Positions 22,970 to 34,673 of a stretch of DNA of 64,000 nt are shown here, in pieces. Source of the DNA: Gnetum montanum (lineage: Eukaryota; Streptophyta; Gnetopsida; Gnetales; Gnetaceae); assembly GCA_015680685.1 (NCBI GenBank), contig MNCI01030304.1:854219-918218 (forward strand), written 5' to 3'. The position numbers were made by a program, and so were the translations under genes. Positions within the stretch are counted from its first letter, which is position 1. Every line of letters starts with the position of its first letter. Under the pieces are notes generated by a model, which ran no database searches, was not told the origin of the DNA, and saw only the letters and a program-made list of their open reading frames with translations.

Positions 22970-25781
22970 ATGTGGTTCCTGGTGGAGGTGGCTCCTCCAT
23001 GGGCCTCCCCTCTCCCCCCCCCCCATATCTTGTGCTCCAAGCTTTGGAAATGGATATCTCTGAAGGAGCACCTAAAGCTTTTATTCTTCGATTTGGGTAT
23101 CATGTACTTTCTATGTTGATGTTCCAATATTTGATGGAGTCAACACCTTCCATGGACATGGTAGTTGTAGAAACATTTGATTGGCTTTAACGTACCAAGT
23201 CGTAAACAATTGTTGTTCCTCCTCATAGGCTCTGGCTTTATCTCTACATTCTTGGTAATCCATGAGCCGTTGAGCCAAATCTGTTGCAACATCTTTTTCT
23301 CCTTGGTAGTTGGCTTTGACCACCTTTAACTCAAAATTTGCTACCTCTAATTTTTGTAGTTTCTTTTTGTGTTCTGCAAATTCTGCTTCATACTTGGCAT
23401 AGGTGGTTGCTACCTGCTTCTCCAATTTTATCCTCGAGTGTCCTACTATCAACATGGCTAAGTTGGCATATCATAGGTGTGCCAACTCCATGTACTCAGT
23501 GAGATTTTGGACTTGTAGGTCCTAGCTTTTTAGTTTTTCTTAATGGACGAAGGTGTAAGTATTTAGTATGGCCCATCAGTCTGCGTTCTGAATACTGAGA
23601 GTGTTGATATGGGCTTTGGCCATATATATTTCTTTCTCAATGATCTACTTGTACATCCTCACCTAATCTCTGAAATGCTCCTTCAAATTCTCATGTCTCT
23701 TAGCCTCATTCTGCCACACACTTATTTCAATAGCTATCTTCTAACAAATTGTGTGTACCTCCTAAATTGAGAGGGTCTTATTTTCTCTAACTAAGCGATT
23801 CATGTCCTAGTTGACTCTTATTAATTATTCTCACATTTTTTGGCAATTCTTCTCGAGAATATTTTTCTGTTTTTCAATTGTGGTCAACTAGAGATTTTCA
23901 ATGGCAATGTATTTATTTTATTCTTATAAGGCCTTGAGTGCTTTGGCATGTGCATACGTTTGAGCTTGTGCCTTTGAATCATCCTAATCAGCCTTCTCTT
24001 TTTCCATTGCCACCCTTTTATTCTCTTCTAACAATTTATTTATTTACTCTATCCAAAATGACTCTAGATGATACATTGGGATAAATTAGGATAGATCCCA
24101 TTGTGCAACTTGCATGGTAATGAGCTTCTCTTGGAGTCTTTTCAACTCATCCTCTACATGTTTGGCCCTAACTTTCCACCATGACTAGCTTTCTCTTTGT
24201 GACGATGAGGTCTGATTATGTTGTTATAACACCTTGAGGGATGTCGAATAAGGACATCATCACTTGTCCTATTTGTAGTAACTAATCCAAAACATCCTCA
24301 TGATCTATAGGAGACATCAAGGGACTGGCCAAAGTTTGATCATCGCATGCTCCTATGAAATCTACCAGTGGCACAACATGAACATTGAATGATTCTTTGA
24401 TGTGGTCTATGATCACTTCTGCTACTCCAGCTGCATCCTAGTGTTACATGATCGTTACTATGGCATCTTCACCAATTTTTAATTACACTTGAAAAGATGT
24501 AGTGTTTCTAGAGATTTGCTATGACCAATGTGATTCCCCTCCTCCTATTTGTATAGAAATCTCACCTCATGTGTGATCAATTGAGACTATGGACTGTATA
24601 ACATCATCAATGATCTTGAAGAGATTTTCCTCATCAAGGCTTCCCCAACTGATTGTTTCTGTGATGGCCCTAAGGTGGCTCATTAATGGTCAATAATCCT
24701 ATGGTAGCAGTGGCAATTGATCTTATTGGCTTTTGGGCTACATGCTGGGCCCCACTTTTTTTTGCTAACTAGTCCTTGTGTATGGAAGTTGGCTAGGCCC
24801 TATGGTTTGAAGTGCAGTGGGCCCAACTTTCTACTCCTTTTTAGGCTCTAGTGTCTCACCAACATCTTTTCTTGGTGTTGGTGGCTTCAGTAATTTAGCA
24901 TATGAGGCATTTTGAGCCTTTTTGGGGACATCATTGGTGTACCCCAGAATTCCAGCATACTAGCACAACTTCCTAATTAGGTAGGGAAAAGGCAATGCAA
25001 ACTTCCTTATCTTATGTTCTTTAAATCACCTTAATATTTCTGTGAGATATAGATGGGGCAAGTTGGCATCAACCTTTCCCATCAAGATGGCACTTCCTCT
25101 AGCCACATAGGTGGAAATCCTATTTAGCCCTTTTGTTGGGAAAATGTGATAGGTGCCAATTTTGAAATAGATTCTCTCTTCAAATGTAAGCTCCCCATAT
25201 GTTTTATCCTCCTTACCATACACCCTTTTTAGCCATATTTTCTATGCATCAGTATTAGAGCAAGTGGATAGGTGAGCAAACTTGTGCCTTGTATTCAAAA
25301 GATTCAGAACTTCTGAAATGGCCTTGGCAGAGAAATTGACTAAAATCCCACCAATATCAGCGATGGTGCCTTCATCCTTATTATGCCAAAATTGGTACAT
25401 CTCCCCCAAATACCATTCATCACTCTCTGAGAGAATAGGCCACAGTGGAGACCCTTTAAGTTGATCTTTGACTTCCTCAAAGGAAAATCTTGTAAAGGGT
25501 CCAAAGTTAAGTTCCACGATCACTATAGCTGACGTGGACCTTTCCCAAATTGCTTGAATGCATTCTGAAGAGAACGTGAGATGTTGTCCTTGTTCAAGTA
25601 CCCTACCTTCTCCACCTTCTACATGCCCATATTATGCAATAACAAAGGGTTCTTGATGAATGCTAAATGATTGTACCTCCTACTCTACATGTTCTACGAG
25701 AGGCGCTTGGCCTTTGCTTCTCCTTGGCCATTTGGATGCACCCTAAGAAGGCCCTTCCTATTTTCCTCATTTAGGGACCAT
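22970..25781 (-). pseudogene. Family B copy 1: extra ORF (decayed)
   Basis: Starts at ATG 25781 after GTGATTATAG and ends at TGA 22972 after PMEEPPPPGTT, the same ends as the plus-strand copy (34674-37463). Conserved blocks are SPLWPILSESDEWYLGEMYQ (25430-25490), FKIGTYHIFPTKGLNRI (25100-25160), ARGSAILMGKVDANLPHLYL (25035-25100), and the coiled-coil end with YQGEKDVATDLAQRLMDYQE and MFLQLPCPWKVLTPSNIG (23111-23330). Length differs from the other copy by a number not divisible by three, so frameshifts are present as well as stops. Confidence 0.7.
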
Positions 25782-26269
25782 CTATAATCACATAGGATCA
25801 ATTGTTAGTAAGGTTATTTAGCAAAATTTAATTATCTTATACCTTACTCATTGCCTTTAATGAATTCAATTCTTGCTTAGTGTGATTCAGAGTTACAAAT
25901 TTTCAAGAAAATCCCTCTAAAAGTTTTAATGTCAGGCCTAACTTGATCAGGTTACTCCAAAAATAATTTTCATGGTTTGGGTGAAGAAATAAAATTTGTT
26001 TGGCATAAGTTATTATCATTTTTTAAGATCACTTACCCCTATGATATCCTTTAGGTGACAGCGAATTTGGAAAAAATTATGTGCAACTTGGAGTGTACCC
26101 TTCCCCCATGACTAAGTTAGACACTCTAGGTTTAAGCAAGTTCAATTGGAAAGAAAATCAGAGCATTAATGAGCAAGATATTGATGTTTAAATGATAGGT
26201 GCACAAGCTTGAAAATTCGTGGAAGAAAATTGCAACAACTCCCCTCACATGAATATTGAAAAATAACAC

Positions 26270-26405
26270 TAAAATCTAAGGGAGGTCCATATATATAGAT
26301 TTTATGAATAGGATATTGCGTACATGATAGCATGGACCCAATATCACATCGAATCTGATACCAAGTACCTGATATTAGGTCCCTTCCAGGATAGGGTACT
26401 TGGAA
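26270..26405 (-). promoter_or_regulatory. Family B copy 1: internal U3-like block
   Basis: On the minus strand: CTAATATCAGG, TGATATTGGG and GCAATATCC (decayed GATATC palindromes), then a TATA-like CTATATATATGGACC. It occupies the same place as 34110-34205 in the plus-strand copy and resembles the U3 of this element's LTR (22660-22778). Confidence 0.45.
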
Positions 26406-27765
26406 AAATGAATACATTTTCAAATTTTCATAGCCACAATGAAGGGTTTAAGGTAAATTAAAAGATCTAGGGTAATGTTAAGTGGTAATTAAGGCACCAA
26501 ATGTGTAATAAAGTGGAATTATTCAATGAAGTTCTTGAGTAGGGTGAGGAGAAAGGACATGTAATGGTGCATAGGAACATTTGGGATTGAAATGATGATA
26601 AATGAAAGAATAAATTCAGCAATGTAGTACTCGAAGGGTATAATATGATGTGGTGGTGTGTAATGAGTGTAAATTACAAAAGTTATGCAAGTGGGTCCTC
26701 CCCAAAGCAAGTTCCTACTTATCATGCCCTTACATAACCACACCTTAAAGTGTTCGTAGGCACTAAAAGGATTGAATGCAATTTGCACCAGTGCAACAAA
26801 ACACACATATGTCAAATGCCACTGTGATGAGGTATGAATTCTATGCCACACAAGACACAAGTTAGAAATACTTGGATAGTGAGATGAGACGAGTTGTAGA
26901 AGGAATAATAGAGATTGGGACGTGAGGTAACTTACCTTGGGCACAATGAATCCAAAGTGTTGTGCATGATTAAGGTAACATTAGCCTTTTTCTCTAAGAT
27001 CACAACCAAGTCCATACCTCTTATCAGTGACATCGCATTGTTTCATCCCCTTGATAAACAACCATAAGAGCATTATGACAATAAGTCATACAATCACTTG
27101 CCATTTTGTCCAAGGGAGAAGTGATTTGGAATTTTGCAGTGGCACATTCTTCTTAATCTTTTCTTTATTATTATTTTTCTTTCTTTTCTTTTTCTTCACT
27201 TGGCTGCACGAGCACTTTGTCATTTCCCACGATGATCCAAAGAAGTCACCAACCTTTAAGCATGGGTGCATGTCTTTCTAGTGGGACCCTCTAGGACAAC
27301 ATTGAGCTCCTTTATTGAGTGCCTCTATTACTCTTACTTCCATTTTTTGTTAGATCTACAAGGATTTTAGTACAACCAAGCTGCATGATAGCACATACAG
27401 ATGTCACCAAAGAAAATCCATAAATCCCCTTGATGTCACACCCTAACCATTTCCTCTTAGTCCACCATTCTTCGCTTTGGGCATAATGAGTACAAAGTTT
27501 AAGTTTTAATGATGAGAAGAATATCATCGTACCTAAAGTAAAACCTCTTATTAATAGAATGGATGGATGGATGTTGTGGGCTCACTGTCCAAATAATTAG
27601 TCCCTTGAGACTTGATAGCATAGAACAACATCTCAACTAATGAGTCACATGAGTATTTTATTCATAGATGAGATTACCCTCAAAATGATAAAAACAAAAA
27701 CTTGAAAAAGTAAAAAATTGGAAAACAAAAAAATTTGTAAAATCATTGAAAAGGAAAAACATTTA
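26406..27765. other. Family B copy 1: non-coding internal spacer
   Basis: Collinear with 32991-34100 in reverse. It contains a long T/C-rich run (27150-27200) and short frames that are not conserved between the two copies. No gene is supported. Confidence 0.6.
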
Positions 27766-28569
27766 CTAATTCTGCTTATTAAAATGGGGGATATCCCCCA
27801 TGACTAAACCTTTGAGCATGGCGAGAATTAATAAATGAAAAATTTGGATCCATGCATGTTGGAAACATTGGGGTCCAATCATATCCAAACCACTAGGTAT
27901 CTTTTGATGTGGTGGTAGGAATGTACCCAAATTGGGGTTCACACACTTGATTGAAGTAGGCATAGTGGGGTAGATTATAAGATGTAGTCATGTGATAAGG
28001 AGCTAATCCACTATGGCACTTATGACCATAAGATGGTATGTAAGGATTAATATGTCTCCCCACGTCATTAGATTCATTGGACTGCATGGTTGTTGGAGTG
28101 TTAATTGGTGGCCTAAATAAGGTAAAAGGAAGCGTTGAGTTCAAAGAGGAAGGTGCATCATAGTGCTAGACTTGTGCTAAGTTGAAGGGTGTAATGGTTT
28201 TAGAACTATGCTATCTCTTTCTATGGCCATGCCTAAAGAAAGGACACTTCCGACATTGTGGAGGACTTCCACTACTGTTGACAGTAGCAGCACAAGTAAC
28301 GTTCATGGGTTGGTGTTGTGGTGTAAAACCTTCTAGCACAACTAGTGGAAATGTAGAAGGAGGTGAAGGATAAGAATATTAAGGTCAAGGAGGAGCATAA
28401 GGAACATGAGGTGATGATCCCATGGGAGAGGATATGATTTGGTACTACTCGAGAGAATGATATCGATGAGGAAAAGTAGAGGATGTTGATCTAGTTGGAG
28501 AAACAGGGTGTTGAACATAATAAGAATTTGGTATCATAGTATACGAAGTATGTGGTTTATTTGGTGGTG

Positions 28570-28593
28570 CCCCCCCCCCCCCCCCCCCCCCCC
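28570..28593. repeat. Run of 24 C
   Basis: Lies inside decayed gag. The plus-strand copy has only GTCGTGGGGGAG at the matching place (32232-32243), so five G have grown to 24. A second shorter C run sits at about 23014-23025. Confidence 0.9.
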
Positions 28594-29201
28594 ATGACTA
28601 GGGATTTTGCCACTGTGGTTGAACACAGTACTTCTATATGAAATCTGGATGTAGCATTTCTCCCCAATGCTCATATAAATATGACAAGATTGGGCATTGG
28701 CCTTTGGGATGATCATATAGGAAAACATCACATTGATACATATGATTTGTAGTTGAGCTCTTATCCTTATTTGTTTCAACCCTTCTTTCTTATTGTCAAA
28801 TGGTTTTCTATCCTATTTCTAAGTTTGGCATCCTTTGTTTGTGTTGGTTGTCAGAGTGATCTTGCATAGTTTCACCTCTAATGATGTTTGCATATTCTCC
28901 ACTTTTTTCATGTACCCATTCCATCATCTTATTGATCTTTGCCTCAATTTCATCTAGTGACTGTAGTATTGGCAAAGATCATTCTACCTCCTTGAGGTGG
29001 GTTGATTTCTCCTCTTCATGATTATGGACCTTTGTTATTTTAAGATTTTGGTCCTATTGAGATCTTTCAAAATTCTCCCATTTGGCTATTTCTCCGTCTT
29101 CCTTTGCTACCTGCCTAATAAGCTCTTGGAATTGGTGGGTTCGTAGTTCATATAGCTAACCTAAGGCATACATCACTAGGATCTCCCTTGTTTCATTATG
29201 G

Positions 29202-29344
29202 AGCCCATCCATGATGTGATACATTAGCCTTTCCTCAGAGAACCCATGGCCTGGGCATTTTTTTAATAATTACCCAGCCCATCCATGATGTGATACATTA
29301 GCCTTTTCTCAGAGAACCCATGGCCTAGGCATTTGTTTAATAAT
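29202..29344. repeat. 74-bp tandem duplication in gag
   Basis: AGCCCATCCATGATGTGATA starts at 29202 and again at 29276, and the following sequence repeats with a few differences. The other gag copies carry it once. Because the two units are not identical it is likely real and not an assembly overlap. Confidence 0.75.
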
Positions 29345-30212
29345 GAATAATATTGTTCTAAGGCCACGTCCTCCTCAAGGCTGACACTCTTGCACAAGTT
29401 TGATATCCTTCATTGAAGAGTTCTACCATTGTCAGCCAATGGTGAATTTATTGTAGTCTTAAAGACCTATACCATAATTTTTCTTAACCAATGAATGTCA
29501 TAGGAAAGAGCTTAAGTCTTTGCCACCCATTATCAATGCTATTCCATGCATAGGCATCATAGAAGTCTTGTAAATGATGTTGTGGATCTAAATCATAGCC
29601 TCCTGAAAAATTGGGAAAGTTGTTTAAATCAAGCCTGGGTAGGTGGCTTTCCTTACGATGCCTGCAGGATATTCAAACAGCTTCTTGTATATGCATTAGG
29701 CTCTTAATGGCTAGTAGGGATTCATTATCGCTAAGTAGATTATAAATTCGTGAGTTGAGATGATGTTGTCTTTGTTCATGTTGGCGTTCTCAACTTTGCC
29801 CGTGGGTTCGATTTTGGTTTCTACACTGACCCCTTGAGAAATGATCATCCATGTCACAACCAGACATTGAAGGAGCAAAGGAAGAGAAAGAACTGAAAGA
29901 TTCATCATGACTTTGGTAAGTCTCCCAATCATCCCTAGATAAACCCTTGTTAATCATTGAGAGGGTCCTAAGCCTTATGGACCTCCTCATTCTATGGGAT
30001 GTCCTATCCTCATTAAAGGTGTTTGAGTTGAATGACAAGAGTCCTTAAATATTTCTAGGGTGTCCATGAACATATGAAAATCCTATGTAATATTGAGTAT
30101 TCCAAACTTCTTCGTTGTCATATATTCTGTTGGTTCTCCAATGAATTGTCTCGCTAGTTGTTGCATTATCATTATCTTGTGAGAGAGACATTGTTGTGAA
30201 TTATGTGTGACT

Positions 30213-30454
30213 TATAGCTAACATGAAACTTTCATAGAACTTAAGCAAAACTTAACTATATGTCAGTTTGACATACCAATCAAAATCAAACCTATGACTT
30301 GTAAATCAAAAGTTATATTTTTAAACTCAATTATAAATATTAACCAATTAGAAAGTTAGGCATTGCTTACTTGGTAATAATGCAACTTATTCTTTGAAAC
30401 TCACAAATTTGACTCCAAGATGTATGTTGAGACATGTGCTACATGAAAGACATG
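30213..30454. repeat. Third copy of the flank segment
   Basis: TATAGCTAACATG... to ...ACATGAAAGACATG matches 21668-21914 and 5476-5718 at roughly 90% by eye, in the same orientation. It lies directly between the broken gag start of family B copy 1 and a truncated LTR. Confidence 0.85.
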
Positions 30455-30455
30455 C

Positions 30456-30684
30456 CTTGCAGTTCACTGTCTTCCCACCTATACTAGTAATTACTTTGTC
30501 ATGTATGGTTTAGTCTAGAGTGAGGTGTATGATATGATTTCTAACACTAGGCTACTCCTAGAGACAATAGGAAATAATTCTAATTAAGTTCATAGAAAAT
30601 GGAAAATAAAATCTAAACTAGCCTAAGTGCAATGAGTATCCATCCTTAATCATCTGTACACATCTTGGACTTCATGTACTACTT
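30456..30684 (-). repeat. Family B LTR fragment, minus orientation
   Basis: Matches 22036-22258 of the LTR at 21920, lacking its first 116 bases. It stops at ACTACTT where the next piece begins in the opposite orientation. Confidence 0.8.
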
Positions 30685-30847
30685 AAACTCCTAGAAGCGG
30701 AAAGAGTACGACTTGATTACGAGCATTTAAGTGTAACTGCTTGGTAGCCCAATGGTGTAGCTAGGATCTACGCTTGGTAACCCAGTGGCATATTTGGGAT
30801 CTGTGCTTGGTAATCCCAATGGCATACCTAGGATCTACACTTGGTAA
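30682..30847 (+). repeat. Family B copy 2: 5' LTR fragment, plus orientation
   Basis: From CTTAAACTCCTAGAAGCGG this follows 38115-38280 of the 3' LTR, including three units of the CTTGGTA...GGATCT tandem repeat. It runs into the assembly gap. Confidence 0.8.
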
Positions 30848-31404
30848 NNNNNNNNNNNNNNNNNNNNNNNNNNNNNNNNNNNNNNNNNNNNNNNNNNNNN
30901 NNNNNNNNNNNNNNNNNNNNNNNNNNNNNNNNNNNNNNNNNNNNNNNNNNNNNNNNNNNNNNNNNNNNNNNNNNNNNNNNNNNNNNNNNNNNNNNNNNNN
31001 NNNNNNNNNNNNNNNNNNNNNNNNNNNNNNNNNNNNNNNNNNNNNNNNNNNNNNNNNNNNNNNNNNNNNNNNNNNNNNNNNNNNNNNNNNNNNNNNNNNN
31101 NNNNNNNNNNNNNNNNNNNNNNNNNNNNNNNNNNNNNNNNNNNNNNNNNNNNNNNNNNNNNNNNNNNNNNNNNNNNNNNNNNNNNNNNNNNNNNNNNNNN
31201 NNNNNNNNNNNNNNNNNNNNNNNNNNNNNNNNNNNNNNNNNNNNNNNNNNNNNNNNNNNNNNNNNNNNNNNNNNNNNNNNNNNNNNNNNNNNNNNNNNNN
31301 NNNNNNNNNNNNNNNNNNNNNNNNNNNNNNNNNNNNNNNNNNNNNNNNNNNNNNNNNNNNNNNNNNNNNNNNNNNNNNNNNNNNNNNNNNNNNNNNNNNN
31401 NNNN
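30848..31404. other. Assembly gap (557 N)
   Basis: Hides the rest of the 5' LTR, the primer site and the gag N-terminus of family B copy 2. By comparison with the other LTR and gag, the true missing length is likely more than 557 bases. Confidence 0.95.
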
Positions 31405-32990
31405 CTATGACACTCGTTGACCAAGCTGAAGTATGGTATAGATCGTTAAAACCAAATTCAATATGACGCTGGTCAACAATGGTAGAGGTTTTTAACGAAA
31501 AATATCAAACCTATGCAAGAGTGTCAGCCTTGAGGAAACAAATCCAAGGATGGAAACAAGAACAACATGAACCCTTGGACATGGCCTTGGAAAGATATTA
31601 TGCACTGTTAAACAACTGTCCAGGCCATGGGTTTTCTGAGGAAAGGCTAATGTACCATATCATTGATGGGCTACATAATGAAACAAGAGAGACCTTAGGA
31701 ATGTACGCCCGAGGTCAACTATACAACCTCCAAACCCATCAAATCCAAGAGCTTATTAAGCAAGTAGCAAAAGAAGAAGGAGACTTAGCTAGATGGAAGA
31801 GTGTTGAAAGACATCAACAGGACCAAAAAATTAACTCAACAAAGGTCCATGATCATAACAAGGAGAGATCAAAAAATCTCAAGGTGGAGACATCATCTTT
31901 GCCAATACAACAATCATTAGAAGAAGCTGAGGCAAAGATCAATAAAATGTTGGAATGGATGAATCAAAAGTATGGAGAATATATCAACATCATTGGGGAT
32001 AGAGTTTTGACAACCCAAGAAGCAGGATGAAATAATAGACATTCGGAAAGAAGGAATGAAGGGACTAAGCGCTCAACTGCTAATCGTACACATGAGTGCA
32101 ACATATGCTTGTACGATCACCCCAAGGGCCAATGCCCAATATTGTTACATCTACATGAGCATTGGGGAAACACGTTACATCCAGAGTTTGTACAGAGATA
32201 CTATGTTAGACCACAGTGGCAACAATCCCAGTCGTGGGGGAGATCACCCTTAGACTGGAGACACCCTTCACATTTTCCGAATCCAAACGCTTACCATGAT
32301 CAACATCCTGTTTCTTCATTTGGGCCACCATACTCTATCTCACCACAATACTATTCTTCACAATACCATCAACCCATGCCTCCAACACAACCACCACCTT
32401 TTGCACCTTATCCTCCTCCGAAATTTCAGCATTCTTATCCTTTCCCTCCTTCCACAATGCCACCAACTGTTCCTAAGGTGTTTGTACCACTGCAACCCAC
32501 GAATAACACTTATGCTGCTGCTACTAATAGCAATGAAGAGCCTCCTCAACATCAAAGGCATCCCTTCTTTAAACACGGTCGTAGGAAGGGACAACACAAT
32601 TCAGAAGCCACTGCATCTTCCAACCCAGCACAAGTCCAACCCTGTGGTGCACCCTTACCTTCGAACCCAATGCCTCATGTAACTTCATCAGGGCCACCAA
32701 CTTACACTCCAACAACCACAAGGCCCAATGAACACAACCATGGGAGGCATCATCCCAATCCTTGCATACCATCTAACGGTCACAAACATCATAGTGGGTC
32801 AACTCGTTATCCGAGAACTACATCGCATAAAGTGCCCCACTATGCTTATTATAATCAAGTGTGTGAACCCCGAGGGGATAAGTATAGACTAGCCCTAATA
32901 CTTTTAACATGCAAGGATCCTTATCTTTCATTTATTAATCCTTGCTATCCTCAACTGTTTAGTTATGGGGGACACCTCCCATTTCAATAA
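31405..32990 (+). pseudogene. Family B copy 2: gag
   Basis: One continuous frame across 528 codons after the gap, interrupted only by TGA at about 31464 and TGA at 32028. In order: the retrotransposon gag helical core (VEVFNEKYQTYARVS, CPGHGFSEERLMYHIIDGL, ETRETLGMYARGQLY, IQELIKQVAKEEGDL; 31479-31790), a Lys-rich linker, and a zinc knuckle CNICLYDHPKGQC (about 32096-32134). The spacing of the knuckle is C-X2-C-X3-H-X4-C, one residue shorter than the usual CCHC. A long Pro/His/Gln/Ser-rich tail (32280-32870) follows. Both stops fit CGA-to-TGA change. N-terminus is lost in the gap. Confidence 0.85.
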
Positions 32991-34105
32991 CAAGTAGGAT
33001 TAATAAATATTTTTAATTTTCTTTAATTTTACAACTTTTTGTTTTTCAATTTTTCATTTTTCAACTTTTTGTTTTATCTTTTTGTGTGTTTGTGTTTTTT
33101 ACATTTTTTGTAAGTAATCTCATCTACGAATAAAACACTCATGTGGATCGTTGGTTAAGATGTATTTTATGTTATTAAGTCATGAGCGGTCAATTATCTG
33201 AAACAGTGAGCCCATTACACCCACTCATTCACTCTATAAATAAAGAGGTTCTGTTCAAGGGTATAGTGATTTTCTTGAAATTTTTAAACTTAAAATTAAT
33301 TTTGTGTTATTGTACCCAGAATGAAGAAGGATGGACCAAGAGGGAATGATTAGGGTGTGACATCAAGGGAACTTGTGGATTCTCTTTGGTGACATCTGTG
33401 GGAGTTGTCATGTAATATGGTTGTACTAAGATCCTTGTAGATCTAATGAAAAATGGGAGTAAGAGTAATCAAAAGGGCACTCAAAAATCAAACACTATTC
33501 TAGGGGGTCCCACTGGAAAGACATGTACCCATGCCCGAAGGTTGGCTATTTCTCTAGATTCAGTAAAGTGAAAAAAAAATGAAAAAAAGGAAGAGAGAAA
33601 AAGAAAAAGAAAGTGCCATAAAACAAAAATCACTCCTCCCTTGTACTAAACGCCAAGTGATCGTACGCCTTGTTGTTNGTGTTTTGTGGAGTTAGTGCAA
33701 ATTACAATTAACCCTTCTAGTGCCCACGGACACTTTAAGTGTGATTACACAAGGGCATAATAGGTTGAAACCTGCTTTGGGGAGGACCCACTTATGTAAT
33801 TTTATTGTAATCTTCATTAATCCCCTAGCTCGAACACGCAATTTCTTACCCTCAACTTAATTTTCATAAGTTTCTTTCCCATTTATTAACCCTCAAAACT
33901 TCAACGTTCCAATGTACCATTATATTCCCTTTTCTTCATAACCGCCAAATTTTTAATTGCTAAATTCACACCATTATCATTCAAAGTGCCTCTCAAATTC
34001 ATGTAATTACCCTTGAATATATTAATCCTTGCTAATGTCCTCACTTTACACATTAATTTCAAGAAAAATCATTAAAAATTCAATCTTTTTCATGTGTCTC
34101 ACCTT
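32991..34105. other. Family B copy 2: non-coding spacer
   Basis: T-rich after the gag stop (33000-33110), then sequence collinear with 26406-27765 of the other copy. A purine-rich AAAAGAAAAAG stretch lies near 33570-33612, and there is a single N at 33678. No frame is conserved between the copies. Confidence 0.6.
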
Positions 34106-34205
34106 AGTGGGGACGAGATATCGCATACATGATATCACGTCCCATGTGATATCGCGTACGCGATGTACCATACACGATATCGCATCCTATTTACCTATAC
34201 ATAGG
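34106..34205 (+). promoter_or_regulatory. Family B copy 2: internal U3-like promoter
   Basis: Four exact GATATC palindromes at 34117, 34131, 34148 and 34176, plus GCGTACGCGATG, followed by CTATTTACCTATACATAGGG as a TATA-like element near 34187-34206. The element's own LTR has five GATATC at 37678-37747, with ACGTACGCGATATCGC, before its TATA box. The block lies about 470 bases before the extra ORF. Promoter activity is inferred from this likeness. Confidence 0.55.
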
Positions 34206-34673
34206 GACCTGCGCCGCAACACTTAGCATCATTTGGCCATTTACGCTGGGGGAATTTTTGAATTTTTTCTCTGTGACTTGTGATTGAGTGACCCTTGCTT
34301 TTACACTTATATCTCGCGCGCTGGTACTCCGATTTTAATTCCGTTTGAACCTGCTTGAACCCAGAGTGTTCAGTTCAGTCATGGGGAAGAGACACTTGTC
34401 GAAAAGTGCCTAAATTTTTTTGAAATTTTTCATCGCCCAAAGGACATCAATTAGGGTAATTAATACTAACACTTAGAAAAATTGTGCCAAAAATCATACT
34501 ACCTTAAGTATACCAGGAGATTAAAATGAAAATCCACCTAAGTCATAAGACCCATCATTATAATTTTTGGGCACGATCACACGATAACATAAGATCTTCA
34601 ATTAAAGGCATGTAGTAAGGTATAACTTAACTTTAAAAACAACCTTACTAACGTTTGGCCCGTGTGATTGCAG

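Larger units (their letters stand above)
27766..30191 (-). pseudogene. Family B copy 1: gag (decayed)
   Basis: Start ATG at 30191 (MSLSQDNDNATTSETIHWRT as read). The helical gag blocks HHIMDGLHNETREIL (29180-29230), LIRQVAKED (29100-29130) and KINKMMEWVHEKSGEYANII (28890-28950) match the plus-strand copy. The His/Pro-rich C-terminal part runs about 27900-28650. A run of 24 C (28570-28593) interrupts the frame, and a 74-bp duplication lies at 29202-29344. Many stops are present. Confidence 0.75.
21920..30212 (-). mobile_element. Family B copy 1: gag plus extra ORF, no pol
   Basis: Minus-strand LTR element with a 3' LTR (21920-22778), an extra-ORF remnant (22970-25781), an internal promoter-like block, a spacer and gag (27766-30191). 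Nothing resembling protease, reverse transcriptase, RNase H or integrase occurs between gag and the LTR, so it depends on another element for copying. The sequence breaks at about 30210, before any primer site or 5' LTR. It most resembles the TR-GAG type of non-autonomous elements, with an added ORF. Confidence 0.7.

Noticed and set aside
27130-27210. Possible polyadenylated insertion end
   Set aside because: The T/C-rich run is part of the family B spacer and has a counterpart in the plus-strand copy; no target duplication seen.
30774-31466. 230-codon frame through the N run
   Set aside because: Open only because Ns cannot show stops; just its last part belongs to gag.
32296-32682. 128-codon His/Leu-rich plus-strand frame
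   Set aside because: Alternate frame of the Pro/His-rich gag tail, which is open in the gag frame.
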